Of a DNA stretch of 64,000 nucleotides, positions 42,405-51,712 are shown piece by piece. Source of the stretch: [Eubacterium] saphenum (GTDB lineage Bacteria > Bacillota > Clostridia > Peptostreptococcales > Anaerovoracaceae); NCBI GenBank assembly GCA_004555725.1, contig SFHC01000014.1:1-64000 (forward strand), read 5' to 3'. Made by a program: the position numbers and the translations under genes. How positions within the stretch are numbered: the first letter of the stretch is position 1; each line of letters begins with the position of its first letter. Below the pieces are notes generated by a model. It saw only the letters and a list, made by a program, of their open reading frames with translations. It was not told the DNA's origin and did no database searches.

Positions 42405-43961
42405 ATGACCCTAGGATTAGTTGTTGGCACTATTGTGGCGTACATGATCTGTATGATCGCAATCGGAGTGCGTGTATCGAAGAAAAACAAGTCTACAGAT
42501 GTCTATTATCTTGGCGGACGTCAGCTCGGACCATTTGTTACGGCCATGAGCGCGGAGGCATCCGACATGAGCAGCTGGCTGCTGATGGGTCTTCCGGGTG
42601 TTGCGCTGTTCGGACTCATCGGCGGAGGCGGAACTTTTGCAGAAGCATTCTGGACCGCTGCCGGACTGGCCGTTGGTACGTATTTAAACTGGCTGATCGT
42701 GGCAAAGCCTCTGAGAATCTATTCTGAGCACATTAATGCGAACACGATTCCGGACTTTTTTTCCAATCGTTTCCAGGAAGATAAAGGCGTGCTGCTGGCC
42801 ATCAGTGCCATCATCATCGTCATTTTCTTCATTCCGTATGTCGCATCCGGATTCGCGTCCGTCGGCAAACTGTTCAATACACTGTTTGGTGTGGATTATC
42901 ACATCGTTATGATTATCGGCGCTCTGGTTATCGCAACATACACCGTACTCGGCGGATTCCTGGCATCGTCTTTCACAGACTTTGTACAGTCCATCATCAT
43001 GACGATCGCGCTGATCGTCGTTGTATGGTTCTGTGTAAGCACCGCAAACGGCTGGGACAACGCAATCGGAGCGGCAAGTGATGCTGTTCCGGGATACTTC
43101 AAGCTGAACGCGCCGGACGGTTCCTATTCACCGCTGACCATCATTTCCAATTTCGCATGGGGACTCGGGTACTGCGGAATGCCGCACATTTTGCTCCGTT
43201 TCATGGCGATCAGTGATGATAAGAAAATCAAAATTTCCCGCCGTATTGCAAGTACATGGGTTGTAATCTCCATGGGATGCGCGGTGCTGATCGGTGTTCT
43301 GGGATATTCTGTTGCAAAGCACTTTGACCTTTTGTCCAAGGCAAACTTTGACGCAGAGAGAATCGTCATTTACATTGCGGACCAGATCAGTAAAATCAAT
43401 CCGGTATTCGCGATTATCGGAGGTCTGATTCTTTCCGGAATCCTGGCGGCAACGATGTCTACGGCAAGCGGACAGATGCTGGCTGCATCCTCCAGTGTAT
43501 CGGAGAACCTGATCCACCACTTCTTCATCAAGAACATGGAACATAAGAAGGGCATTGCTATCGCGCGTGTCACCGTAATCTGCATTACCATTCTGGGTAT
43601 GATCTTTGCATGGAACCCGAACAGCTCCATCTTCCGTATCGTATCCTTTGCATGGGGCGGATTCGGAGCTTCTTTTGGACCTCTGATGCTCTGCTGCCTG
43701 TTCTGGAGAAAGACCAATGTCAAGGGCGCGATTGCCGGTGTACTCTCCGGAGGAGCCATGATCTTCATCTGGAAGTTCGGAATTGCCAGGCTCGGCGGCG
43801 TATTCGCTATTTACGAACTGCTTCCGGCATTTATCGTCAGCCTGGTTGTCATTATTATCGTCAGCCTTGCTACAGGCGGATCGGATGAAAAGGTTGCTGC
43901 AGTATTTGATGAAGTTCAGTCGATCAGAAAGAGCGGTGTAAACGTTTCTGAGCTGGACTAA
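42405..43961 (+). CDS. putP: Sodium/proline symporter (SSS family, PutP-like)
   Basis: 518 residues, with about 13 membrane segments. VYYLGGRQLGPFVTAMSAEASDMSSWLLMGLPG (Na+-binding TM1-2 area), then AYTVLGGFLASSFTDFVQ-type TM5, GILAATMSTASGQMLAASS (TM8, Na+ site Ser/Thr) and ASFGPLMLCCLFW. These fit PutP better than other SSS members. There is no good ribosome binding site at ATG 42405 (ATATAATTAACT), so translation may depend on the minicistron upstream. Confidence 0.88.
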   Translation: MTLGLVVGTIVAYMICMIAIGVRVSKKNKSTDVYYLGGRQLGPFVTAMSAEASDMSSWLLMGLPGVALFGLIGGGGTFAEAFWTAAGLAVGTYLNWLIVAKPLRIYSEHINANTIPDFFSNRFQEDKGVLLAISAIIIVIFFIPYVASGFASVGKLFNTLFGVDYHIVMIIGALVIATYTVLGGFLASSFTDFVQSIIMTIALIVVVWFCVSTANGWDNAIGAASDAVPGYFKLNAPDGSYSPLTIISNFAWGLGYCGMPHILLRFMAISDDKKIKISRRIASTWVVISMGCAVLIGVLGYSVAKHFDLLSKANFDAERIVIYIADQISKINPVFAIIGGLILSGILAATMSTASGQMLAASSSVSENLIHHFFIKNMEHKKGIAIARVTVICITILGMIFAWNPNSSIFRIVSFAWGGFGASFGPLMLCCLFWRKTNVKGAIAGVLSGGAMIFIWKFGIARLGGVFAIYELLPAFIVSLVVIIIVSLATGGSDEKVAAVFDEVQSIRKSGVNVSELD

Positions 43962-44008
43962 TTAACAGAATTGAAGAAAGTGCTGCAAGACAGCCTTTCA
44001 TAGATGAG

Positions 44009-44044
44009 AATGGGAACTGCTGTTATGGCGGTTCCCATTTTTCT
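44009..44044 (+). terminator. Intrinsic terminator after putP
   Basis: AATGGGAAC/GTTCCCATT (44009-44017/44031-44039) followed by TTTTCTT. Confidence 0.8.
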
Positions 44045-44291
44045 TGGCGCGCACTCTTTACCGTCTGCAGGGAATGTGGTAAAGTGATTAGCGATGGACG
44101 GTATTCAAGCTCGAAACTGTACCAGTTGGTGAAAACTGAATAAACGGGCTTTCAACTTTTACGTTCATCCGCTGTCAGGCGGCAGTTTTATTCATGCTGC
44201 GCGGCAGGCGGATTTTTTACTGTGCGCGGACCTTGACGGGAGCATGCCGGAGGCCGTGAGCAGACAGCTGAACTGAAAGGAAGGTTACACA
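44045..44291. other. Region upstream of panD
   Basis: No gene seen. A weak promoter-like pair TTTACC-17-TAAAGT lies near 44060-44090. A pair of imperfect inverted repeats is visible around 44160-44220, without known riboswitch signature. Confidence 0.35.
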
Positions 44292-44684
44292 ATGACAATT
44301 CCAATGTTAGTCGGAAAAATTCACAGAGCGACAGTTACACAGGCAGACTTAAACTACGTCGGCAGCATCACCGTCGACAAAGAGTTCCTGGACAAGGCCG
44401 GAATCAGAGAGTATCAGAAAGTGGAAATCGCAGATGTCGACAACGGCGAGCGCTTTTCTACCTATACAATTGCCGGCGAGCCGGGCAGCGGTATTATCTG
44501 TCTGAACGGCGCAGCGGCGAGATGTGCGAGCACGGGCGACAAGGTCATCATTATGGCTTATGGTGAAATGACGCCGGAAGAAGCAGATCAGTACGCGCCT
44601 AAGGTTGTATTCCTGGGAGAGGGAAATAAGATCGAGCGTGTAACCAACTACGAACGCCACGGAAGACTGGAAGACATGAAGTAA
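44292..44684 (+). CDS. panD: Aspartate 1-decarboxylase
   Basis: 130 residues. GKIHRATVTQADLNYVGSITVD contains the Gly24-Ser25 self-cleavage site that generates the pyruvoyl cofactor; LNGAAARCASTGDKVIIMAY follows. It makes beta-alanine for pantothenate/CoA. GAAAGGAAGG upstream. panB and panC are not adjacent. The last codons lie just before the SRP RNA promoter. Confidence 0.96.
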   Translation: MTIPMLVGKIHRATVTQADLNYVGSITVDKEFLDKAGIREYQKVEIADVDNGERFSTYTIAGEPGSGIICLNGAAARCASTGDKVIIMAYGEMTPEEADQYAPKVVFLGEGNKIERVTNYERHGRLEDMK

Positions 44685-44691
44685 ATCTGTC

Positions 44692-44720
44692 TTGACAGTA
44701 TCATCATAAAATCATATAAT
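44692..44720 (+). promoter_or_regulatory. Consensus promoter of the SRP RNA
   Basis: TTGACA (44692-44697), 17-bp spacer, TATAAT (44715-44720): a perfect sigma-A consensus, starting 13 bp after the panD frame ends. Confidence 0.93.
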
Positions 44721-44727
44721 TGATAAG

Positions 44728-44888
44728 ACAATTTGTCCTTTAACAGCTCCGTCTGTCTGGGTCTGGGTCCTGCGCAATAGGATGCCGTGAACCTTGTCAG
44801 GTCCGGAAGGAAGCAGCAATAAGCGGATTTTTCTATGTGCCGCAGATAAGCCTTTTCCTAATTTCATGCGGAGCTGTTAAAGGGCAAT
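44728..44888 (+). ncRNA. ffs: Signal recognition particle RNA (small bacterial type, extended helix)
   Basis: The domain IV signature GTGAACCTTGTCAGGTCCGG followed by AAGGAAGCAGCAATAAG is unmistakable (about 44786-44823). Terminal arms CCTTTAACAGCTCCG (44737-44751) and CGGAGCTGTTAAAGG (44869-44883) pair perfectly, and outer CAATT/AATTG pairs extend them. Binds Ffh and targets membrane proteins. Exact ends are estimated from the promoter and helix. Location before dnaX is the standard one. Confidence 0.95.
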
Positions 44889-44931
44889 TGTTGTATTTCA
44901 GGAAATACAGGTAACAGAAAGGAAGGCAGGG

Positions 44932-46782
44932 ATGGCAGAGTATCGCGCACTATACCGGGAAACACGGCCGGAAGTGTTCTCGGAAATCCTGGGACAGGAT
45001 CACATTGTAAAGATTCTGCAGCATCAGATTGCAACGGGGACAGTGAGCCATGCGTATCTGTTCTGCGGCACCCGCGGCACAGGAAAGACAACGACAGCGC
45101 GTATCCTGGCTAAGGCGGTGAACTGCACCGCGCCGGAAGGACAGAGGCCGTGCGGCGTCTGCGACACCTGCAGGGCGATTGCAGCCGGAAATTATCTTGA
45201 TGTCATAGAGATCGACGCGGCGTCCAACAACGGCGTCGATAATATCCGAGAGCTCAAAGAAAGTGTGAAATACCCGCCGGCTGCCGGGCGAAAGAAAGTG
45301 TATATCATTGACGAGGTGCACATGCTGTCGACGGGGGCATTCAATGCGCTGCTGAAAACGCTGGAAGAGCCGCCGGAACATGTGATGTTCATTCTGGCGA
45401 CCACCAATCCGGAAAAACTTCCGCAGACGATCCTGTCACGCTGTATGCGGCTGGATTTTAAGCGTGTCCCGGTGGACGTCCTGGCTGCACATATGGCCGA
45501 TATCTGTAAACAGAAAGGTGTGGAAATCACCGAAGATGCACTTCGCCTTCTGGCCGGAAATGCGGATGGTTCTGTCCGGGATTCGCTGAGCATTCTGGAG
45601 CAGTGTCTGTCTTCCGGCGAGCCGAAACTGACGCGCGACATCGTCCTGGATTTTCTGGGTACTGCGCCGATCGATTTTTTCCTGGAACTGACAGAGAAAG
45701 TCATGACCAAGAATATTTCTGAAGCGTTCGTTCTTCTGGATGACGCACTCAGAGACGGAAAAGACGTCCGTCAGCTGATGAAGGACTGGATGGCGCATTT
45801 CCGGAATCTGATGATCGCAAAATATGTGCAGGATCCGGGTGATATGCTGAATCTGTCTGCGGAAAACATCGCGCTGCTTCAGCGGCAGAGCCTGAAAATC
45901 GGAATTTCCGAACTGAATCATGCCATCGTCACGATTGCAAAGGCAATCAATGACGCTAGATATTCCACGCAGGCGCGCATCCTCATGGAGGTTGCAATTG
46001 TCACGATTGCGTCCGGCATGGATTACGGGAAATCCGGAATTTCCGGAGGTTCTGTTCCAGAGCCTCAACGGCCGGCTGCGCCGTCAATACCGGATAGACA
46101 AAACAGAACGCGCAAGGAGACACCTGCGTTTGAAGCCTCCGCGCCCGCGCCCGGGTCCGCACCGCGCCGGAACCGTCCGGAACCAGCAGCCGCCGCGCGC
46201 GGCGGCACGGCAATGCCTGCTGTGTCTGAAACGGCACCGCATCCGAAGACCGCCGCGCAGGATATGCGTCCGTCCCGCGAAAATTCGGACGCGTCCGGCA
46301 GCGCATGGACAGAGCCGGACCGGACAGCTCAGAATAATGGATTTCCGGGAAGCGGAAGTGTTTCGTCTGCGCCTGCTGAAACGGGAAGCCGCGCGCCGTC
46401 TGCCTCTTCAGCGCCTGCTGCAGAGACCGCTGCGGAACAGCCGGCAGCGCCCGCAAAGGAACAGGAGCTTGCCGACGTCTGGAGAATGACGTTTGAAGAG
46501 CTTGAGCGTGAAAATCCGAAGCTCAACGTCATGCGCCACGCGACACTGGCTTCGGTCAGCGGAAACCAGTATAAGGTGCTGTGTGAAAACGAATTCCACG
46601 CATCCGTTCTGAAGTCAGAGAAAGAGCTTTTGGACGAGCGTATGAGCAGAAGAATGGGACGTCCGATGGTCATGGTGTGCCGCCTGATCAGTGAGAATAA
46701 AAACGACGAACGGGAAGAAAAACTGGAAAAAGAGGCAGAAGAAGCCTCTAAACTCCTGGGCGTCGATGTCAAACTGGTCTAG
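44932..46782 (+). CDS. dnaX: DNA polymerase III subunit gamma/tau
   Basis: 616 residues. YRALYRETRPEVFSEILGQDHI start, Walker A GTRGTGKTT, zinc Cys cluster (NCTAPEGQRPCGVCDTC), DVIEIDAASNNGVDNIREL, Walker B YIIDEVHM and sensor LATTNPEKLP. A long Pro/Ala/Ser-rich linker (about 375-505) leads to the conserved C-terminal tau-like part (VWRMTFEELERENPKLN). Clamp loader and replisome organiser. No obvious slippery A-run for a programmed frameshift was seen in the linker. Confidence 0.96.
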   Translation: MAEYRALYRETRPEVFSEILGQDHIVKILQHQIATGTVSHAYLFCGTRGTGKTTTARILAKAVNCTAPEGQRPCGVCDTCRAIAAGNYLDVIEIDAASNNGVDNIRELKESVKYPPAAGRKKVYIIDEVHMLSTGAFNALLKTLEEPPEHVMFILATTNPEKLPQTILSRCMRLDFKRVPVDVLAAHMADICKQKGVEITEDALRLLAGNADGSVRDSLSILEQCLSSGEPKLTRDIVLDFLGTAPIDFFLELTEKVMTKNISEAFVLLDDALRDGKDVRQLMKDWMAHFRNLMIAKYVQDPGDMLNLSAENIALLQRQSLKIGISELNHAIVTIAKAINDARYSTQARILMEVAIVTIASGMDYGKSGISGGSVPEPQRPAAPSIPDRQNRTRKETPAFEASAPAPGSAPRRNRPEPAAAARGGTAMPAVSETAPHPKTAAQDMRPSRENSDASGSAWTEPDRTAQNNGFPGSGSVSSAPAETGSRAPSASSAPAAETAAEQPAAPAKEQELADVWRMTFEELERENPKLNVMRHATLASVSGNQYKVLCENEFHASVLKSEKELLDERMSRRMGRPMVMVCRLISENKNDEREEKLEKEAEEASKLLGVDVKLV

Positions 46783-46810
46783 AGGACTCTGTCAGATGCG
46801 TGAATGGATG

Positions 46811-46838
46811 TTGTCGGGAAAGCGATTTTCGGTATAAT
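46811..46838 (+). promoter_or_regulatory. Promoter of ybaB-recR
   Basis: TTGTCG, 16-bp spacer, TATAAT (46833-46838), 140 bp before the YbaB start. Confidence 0.65.
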
Positions 46839-46978
46839 AGAAGTGTGGCGCGGAGTTCAGGAAAAACAGGATTTTCCGGGGCGTACGAACGCGTTAGAAT
46901 GACGGCGCAGTATAGACGCGCTGTCTGTAAAGAACAGAGACGATCCCGCCGCAAGGCAGATCATAGAAAGGAATAGAA

Positions 46979-47335
46979 ATGGGAAGAGGAATGAGAGCAG
47001 GCCGCGCTAAGAAACTGGGCGGCGGAAAGAAAGCACAGCAGGCGCAGATTCAGCAGCTGCAGGAAATGCAGAAGCAGATGGAATCTATGCAGGCTGAGAT
47101 CGAGGAAAAAGAAGTCACCGCAACAGCAGGAGGCGGAGTCGTCAAGGCTGTTGTCAGCGGAAAAAAGGAGCTGGTCAGCCTGACCATCGACCCGGATGTC
47201 ATCGATCCGGATGACGCTGAGACTCTGCAGGATCTGGTGATCGCAGCAGTTAATGAAGGTATGCGTCAGATTGACGAACTGAGCAACAACGCATATAACA
47301 GCCTGACCGGCGGCCTGAATATCCCGGGACTGTAA
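46979..47335 (+). CDS. ybaB: YbaB/EbfC nucleoid-associated protein
   Basis: 118 residues, slightly longer than usual because of a basic N-terminal tail (GRGMRAGRAKKLGGGKKAQQ). Helical QMQKQMESMQAEIEEKEVTATAGGG, and the core VVSGKKELVSLTIDPDVID. A small dimeric DNA-binding protein, consistently located between dnaX and recR. Confidence 0.95.
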   Translation: MGRGMRAGRAKKLGGGKKAQQAQIQQLQEMQKQMESMQAEIEEKEVTATAGGGVVKAVVSGKKELVSLTIDPDVIDPDDAETLQDLVIAAVNEGMRQIDELSNNAYNSLTGGLNIPGL

Positions 47336-47347
47336 AGAGGCGGAGCC

Positions 47348-47947
47348 ATGCAGTATCCGAAGCCGCTTGGAAGACTGATCGGAGAACTGTCCAAGCTTCC
47401 GGGAATCGGAAATAAGAGCGCCCAGCGCCTTGCCTTTTACCTTTTGTCGATCAGTGATAAGGAGGCAGAAGGCCTGGCGGACGCGATCGTAGAGGCCAAG
47501 AAAACAATGCGGTACTGTTCAGAGTGCGGAAATCTGACGGACAGGGATCCGTGCGACATCTGCCGCGATCCGAGCCGCAATCCGGAAGTCCTCTGCGTGG
47601 TTGAGACGCCGCAGGATGTCCTGGCCATGGAGCGGATCAAGGAGTACCACGGCCGTTATCATGTGCTGAACGGTGTTATTTCGCCGATGGACGGGATCGG
47701 GCCGGAGGATATTAATCTGAAGTCGCTGATTGTCCGTCTGCAGAAGCACCCGGAGATCCAGGAAGTCATTCTGGCAACCAATCCCAATATTGAGGGCGAG
47801 GCAACAGCGATGTATATCGCGCGCCTGCTGAAACCGTCTGGCATCAAGGTGACCCGTATTGCGCACGGTCTGCCGGTCGGCGGAGATCTGGAGTACGCCG
47901 ATGAGGTGACGCTTCTGAAAGCGATGGAGGGACGGACTTCGATTTAG
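47348..47947 (+). CDS. recR: Recombination protein RecR
   Basis: 199 residues. Helix-hairpin-helix LSKLPGIGNKSAQRLAFYLL, Cys4 zinc finger (CSECGNLTDRDPCDICRD), and a Toprim domain (VVETPQDVLAMER). Acts in RecFOR gap repair. Starts 12 bp after ybaB. Confidence 0.97.
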   Translation: MQYPKPLGRLIGELSKLPGIGNKSAQRLAFYLLSISDKEAEGLADAIVEAKKTMRYCSECGNLTDRDPCDICRDPSRNPEVLCVVETPQDVLAMERIKEYHGRYHVLNGVISPMDGIGPEDINLKSLIVRLQKHPEIQEVILATNPNIEGEATAMYIARLLKPSGIKVTRIAHGLPVGGDLEYADEVTLLKAMEGRTSI

Positions 47948-47965
47948 CTGAAAAAGATAATCACG

Positions 47966-48009
47966 CGGCAGACTGCGGCTCGATCAGAGCGCTGCGGCCT
48001 GCCGTTTTT
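47966..48009 (+). terminator. Intrinsic terminator after recR
   Basis: CGGCAG (47966-47971)/CTGCCG (47999-48004) with an inner GC stem, followed by TTTTT. Confidence 0.75.
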
Positions 48010-48142
48010 GTATTCGATAATTCCGGAAGATAAGCGAAATGCTGAGATGGAGAGCGTGTGAGTTTTGCATTTGTGGAATTGACAGAATCTACAGAAGCTC
48101 CCCGGACAGCATAGACAAAAAATAATGAACAAGGAGACACCC

Positions 48143-48628
48143 ATGTCTGTGGATAAAGTAAAACAGTATTTTAAACAGTTTGGTATGGAAGATAAAGTGC
48201 TGGAATTTGATGTGTCCAGTGCGACAGTAGATCTGGCTGCGGAGGCCGTCGGCGTGGAAGGAGCCCGGATCTGCAAGACGCTGACGTTCAGAGATCCGGA
48301 AAATGAGGACGGCTGCATCTTGGTGCAGATGGCAGGGGATGCGCGCGTCAACAACGGCAAGTTCAAGCGAACGTTTGGGTTTAAACCATCGATGCTGCCG
48401 GCAGAGGAAGCGCTGCGAATCACGGGACACGCCGTCGGCGGAGTCTGCGGATTTGCAATTGAGAATCCTCTTGTAAAGGTTTACGCAGATGATTCTCTGA
48501 AAAGGTTCACCACCGTTTTCCCTGCTGCGGGAAGCGGCAACAGCGCGATTGAGCTGACGCCGGACGAATTATATACCTATTCCAAAGCGCTGGACTGGGT
48601 GGACGTCTGCAAGATCCCGGAACAGTAG
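48143..48628 (+). CDS. YbaK/ProX-type aminoacyl-tRNA deacylase
   Basis: 161 residues from ATG 48143, 6 bp after AAGGAG; an ATG at 48125 lacks one. YbaK fold: AARAxGV-like AAEAVGVEGARICKTLTF with the conserved Lys45, then GDARVNNGKFKRTFG and HAVGGVCGFA. It likely hydrolyses mischarged tRNA (Cys- or Ala-tRNA-Pro) as a free-standing editing enzyme. Lies alone between the recR terminator and the repeat region. Confidence 0.88.
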   Translation: MSVDKVKQYFKQFGMEDKVLEFDVSSATVDLAAEAVGVEGARICKTLTFRDPENEDGCILVQMAGDARVNNGKFKRTFGFKPSMLPAEEALRITGHAVGGVCGFAIENPLVKVYADDSLKRFTTVFPAAGSGNSAIELTPDELYTYSKALDWVDVCKIPEQ

Positions 48629-48635
48629 GTCTTCT

Positions 48636-48793
48636 CGAAGTTAAGGAGCCGGAATTCCGCTTGGATTTTCGGGAAAAGAGTGACAGGAGCCGGATTCCCG
48701 AAATCATTTTTTTTACTTCGGGAATCGGTCGAAAACGAGGGAATGCCCGAAGTTAAGGAGCCGGAATTCTGGCTTGGGTCTTCGGGAAAAGAG
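48636..48793. repeat. TTCGGGAA repeat locus with direct repeats
   Basis: A direct repeat beginning CGAAGTTAAGGAGCCGGAAT and ending TTCGGGAAAAGAG occurs at 48636-48680 and 48748-48793. Between them, GATTCCCGAA (48693-48702)/TTCGGGAATC (48717-48726) forms a 10-bp hairpin with a T-rich loop. Same TTCCCGAA core as the two copies at 34854 and 36898, but otherwise a different sequence: a second subfamily. It abuts the uvrB ribosome binding site. Confidence 0.8.
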
Positions 48794-48819
48794 GGAAAGT
48801 GGCAGGAAGAAGGGGAAAT

Positions 48820-50787
48820 ATGCCTGAATTTAAACTTCATTCAAAATATAAGCCAACGGGAGACCAGCCGCAGGCGATTGAAAAGCTCGTTAAGGGATTT
48901 CAGGAGGGGAAGAAGGCGCAGACGCTGCTCGGCGTTACGGGCTCCGGAAAAACGTTTACGATGGCCAATGTTATCGAGCGTCTGCAGAAGCCGACGCTGA
49001 TCATCTCGCATAACAAGACGCTGGCGGCGCAGCTGCAGGGAGAGATGAAGGAGTATTTTCCAGAAAACGCTGTAGAATACTTCATCTCTTTCTACGATTA
49101 TTATCAGCCGGAGGCTTATGTGCCGTCGACCGATACCTATATTGAAAAAGATTCCGATATTAATGATGAGATCAATAAGCTGCGCCACAGCGCGACTTCG
49201 GCTTTGTTTGAGCGCAGGGACGTGATCATTGTCGCTTCGGTATCCTGCATCTACGGATTAGGAAGCCCGATCGATTACTCCACGCAGGTGCTTTCCCTGC
49301 GCCCGGGGATGGAAAAGTCGCGGAAAGATATTCTGCGGCGTCTTGTGGATATTCAATATGTCCGGAATGACCTTGCGTTTGAACGCGGAACGTTCCGTGT
49401 CCGGGGCGATACGATTGACATTTACCCGGCAGGATCGGATATCGCGTTCCGCGTGGAACTTTTTGGCGATGAAGTAGATACGATCAAGGAAATGAACCCG
49501 CTGACAGGAGAGATTCTGGGCATGCGAAACCACATCGCCGTGTACCCGGCAACGCATTACATCACCTCGCCGGAGCATATGGAGCAGGCGCTGAAGGGGA
49601 TTGAAGAGGAGCTGGAGGACCAGGTGAAGTTCTTCAAGAGTCAGGGGAAGCTCCTGGAAGCACAGCGGATCGAGCAGCGTACGCGTTATGATATGGAGAT
49701 GATGCGGGAAATTGGCACCTGCAAGGGAATTGAGAATTACACCCGCCACCTGACCGGACTGAAGCCGGGTGAAAAACCGTATACGCTGCTGGACTACTTC
49801 CCGGATGATTTCCTGATTATCACCGATGAGTCCCACGTCATGCTTCCACAGCTTCACGCAATGTATAACGGCAATCTGTCGCGGAAACAGTCGCTGGTCG
49901 ATTATGGGTTCCGGCTCCCGTCTGCGCTGGACAACCGGCCTCTGAAATTTGAGGAATTTGAGGGCATGGTGAATCAGATCTTGTTTGTCAGCGCGACGCC
50001 GGCAAAATACGAGCGAGAGAAGTCGCACGGCATCAGCGCCGAGCAGATCATCCGTCCTACGGGACTGCTGGATCCGCCGATTGAAGCGCATAAGACGGAG
50101 GGGCAGATCGATGACCTGATCGGCGAGATCAATAAGACGATTCAGGCCGGTGAGCGCGCGTTCATCACGACGCTGACCAAGAAGATGTCCGAGGATCTGA
50201 CGGATTACCTGAAGAACGCTGGAATCAAGGCCAAGTACCTGCATTCCGACATCGACGCGCTGGAGCGTATGCGGATCATCCGAAGTCTGCGCCTGGGCGA
50301 GTTTGATGTTCTGGTCGGCATCAATCTGCTCAGAGAGGGCCTGGACGTTCCGGAAGTTTCTTTGGTGGCCATTCTGGATGCAGATAAAGAAGGATTCCTG
50401 CGCACAGAGACCTCTCTGATTCAGACCATCGGCCGCGCCGCCAGAAACGTACACGGCCGCGTCATCATGTACGCCGATTCCATAAGCCCGGCAATGAGAA
50501 CCGCGATTGACGAGACCAAACGCCGCCGTGAGATTCAGAGCCAGTATAATAAGGAACATCACATCACGCCGAAGAGCGTGTCCAAGGACATTCGCGACGT
50601 CATCGAGGCGACCGCGCCGCCGGAAGAAGAATCGCGCTCCAGGAAGCCGGAGGAAATGACCAAGAAAGAGCTGAAAGACTACGTTAAGAAACTGCAGCAG
50701 GAGATGCAGCAGGCAGCCGCCGACCTTCAGTTCGAACGCGCAGCCGAGCTCCGCGACATTTTATTTGAATACCGTTCTCATATGTAA
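48820..50787 (+). CDS. uvrB: Excinuclease ABC subunit B
   Basis: 655 residues from ATG 48820 (AGAAGGGGA upstream). Starts FKLHSKYKPTGDQPQAI, Walker A GVTGSGKT (39-45), the beta-hairpin YYDYYQPEAYVP-type segment (FYDYYQPEAYVPSTDTYIEK region), TDESHVMLPQ, GINLLREGLDVPEVSLVAI, and a C-terminal UvrC-binding UVR motif (LQQEMQQAAADLQFERAAEL). Verifies damage in nucleotide excision repair. uvrA follows after one gene. Confidence 0.97.
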   Translation: MPEFKLHSKYKPTGDQPQAIEKLVKGFQEGKKAQTLLGVTGSGKTFTMANVIERLQKPTLIISHNKTLAAQLQGEMKEYFPENAVEYFISFYDYYQPEAYVPSTDTYIEKDSDINDEINKLRHSATSALFERRDVIIVASVSCIYGLGSPIDYSTQVLSLRPGMEKSRKDILRRLVDIQYVRNDLAFERGTFRVRGDTIDIYPAGSDIAFRVELFGDEVDTIKEMNPLTGEILGMRNHIAVYPATHYITSPEHMEQALKGIEEELEDQVKFFKSQGKLLEAQRIEQRTRYDMEMMREIGTCKGIENYTRHLTGLKPGEKPYTLLDYFPDDFLIITDESHVMLPQLHAMYNGNLSRKQSLVDYGFRLPSALDNRPLKFEEFEGMVNQILFVSATPAKYEREKSHGISAEQIIRPTGLLDPPIEAHKTEGQIDDLIGEINKTIQAGERAFITTLTKKMSEDLTDYLKNAGIKAKYLHSDIDALERMRIIRSLRLGEFDVLVGINLLREGLDVPEVSLVAILDADKEGFLRTETSLIQTIGRAARNVHGRVIMYADSISPAMRTAIDETKRRREIQSQYNKEHHITPKSVSKDIRDVIEATAPPEEESRSRKPEEMTKKELKDYVKKLQQEMQQAAADLQFERAAELRDILFEYRSHM

Positions 50788-50846
50788 GTAAGGCAGGTGT
50801 AAGACAGATCTGCCGCGCAGACAAATCGTGAAAGGACAAGAGGGTT

Positions 50847-51692
50847 ATGATTATTGCACAGTTGCAGATGCCGGTATTTCAAGAAAAAGAAAAAAACTTA
50901 GAACAGCTGGAAGCCGCCGTGCGGCATCTCTGCGAGCAGCCGGATGAAAAAAAGCCGGACTTGATCACGGCAGGAGAAATGTTCAACTGCCCGTATGAGA
51001 CGCAGAATTTCCCGGTGTACGCGGAACCTGCGGGCGGGCCGACCTGGCAGAGGCTGTCTGACCTGGCAGAGGAGTACGGCGTGTACCTGTCGCCGGGGAC
51101 GATTCCGGAATGCGATGAAGAGGGAAATGTGTATAACACAGCATTTGTCTTTGATCGCCGGGGGCACCAGATTGCGTGTCACAGGAAGATGCATCTGTTT
51201 GACATCAATGTGACAGGAGGACAGAATTTCAGAGAATCGGACACACTTTCTGCCGGAAATGAAGTAACGGTGTTTGACACGGAGTTCGGGCGCGGCGGAA
51301 TCTGCGTCTGCTTTGATTTTCGTTTTCCGGAGCTAGCGCGCCTCATGATTCTGGAAGGCGCGCGGTTCATCCTGGTTCCGGCAGCGTTTAACCAGACGAC
51401 AGGCCCGGCCCACTGGGACGTCATGTTCCGGAGCCGCGCGATTGACAACCAGTGCTGGACCATCGGGACCTCACCGTCGCTCGACCCGAACGCGTCCTAC
51501 CATGCCTGGGGACACAGCCTGATCGTTTCTCCGTGGGGTGATATAATAAGTGAGATGGATGAAGTGCCAGAGTACCGCGTCCTTGACATCGATATCACCG
51601 AAACCGAACGCGTGCGTGAGCAGCTTCCGCTTCTGTATGCCCGGAGGACGGATGTCTACACGCTGACAAAAAACACAGAGCAAGAGAATTAA
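50847..51692 (+). CDS. Carbon-nitrogen hydrolase (Nit2/omega-amidase-like)
   Basis: 281 residues. Nitrilase-fold catalytic triad: Glu44 (TAGEMFN), Lys114 (CHRKMHLFDI) and Cys155 (GICVCFDFRFPELAR). HLFDINVTGGQNFRESD and PAAFNQTTGPAHWDV are close to omega-amidases that clear alpha-ketoglutaramate or ketosuccinamate. No partner transaminase is adjacent. Sits between uvrB and uvrA and probably shares the uvrB transcript. Confidence 0.88.
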   Translation: MIIAQLQMPVFQEKEKNLEQLEAAVRHLCEQPDEKKPDLITAGEMFNCPYETQNFPVYAEPAGGPTWQRLSDLAEEYGVYLSPGTIPECDEEGNVYNTAFVFDRRGHQIACHRKMHLFDINVTGGQNFRESDTLSAGNEVTVFDTEFGRGGICVCFDFRFPELARLMILEGARFILVPAAFNQTTGPAHWDVMFRSRAIDNQCWTIGTSPSLDPNASYHAWGHSLIVSPWGDIISEMDEVPEYRVLDIDITETERVREQLPLLYARRTDVYTLTKNTEQEN

Positions 51693-51712
51693 CGGCTTTA
51701 TCAGCCCCTCGG

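Noticed and set aside
42344..42727. 127-codon plus-strand frame at the putP start
   Set aside because: Different frame from the transporter and no membrane or family features; overlaps putP entirely.
44728..44888. Large (Alu-domain) SRP RNA
   Set aside because: Length between the promoter-defined start and the terminal helix is about 160 nt, too short for the ~270-nt Bacillus type.
49258..50562. 434-codon minus-strand frame opposite uvrB
   Set aside because: Shadow of uvrB codon bias.
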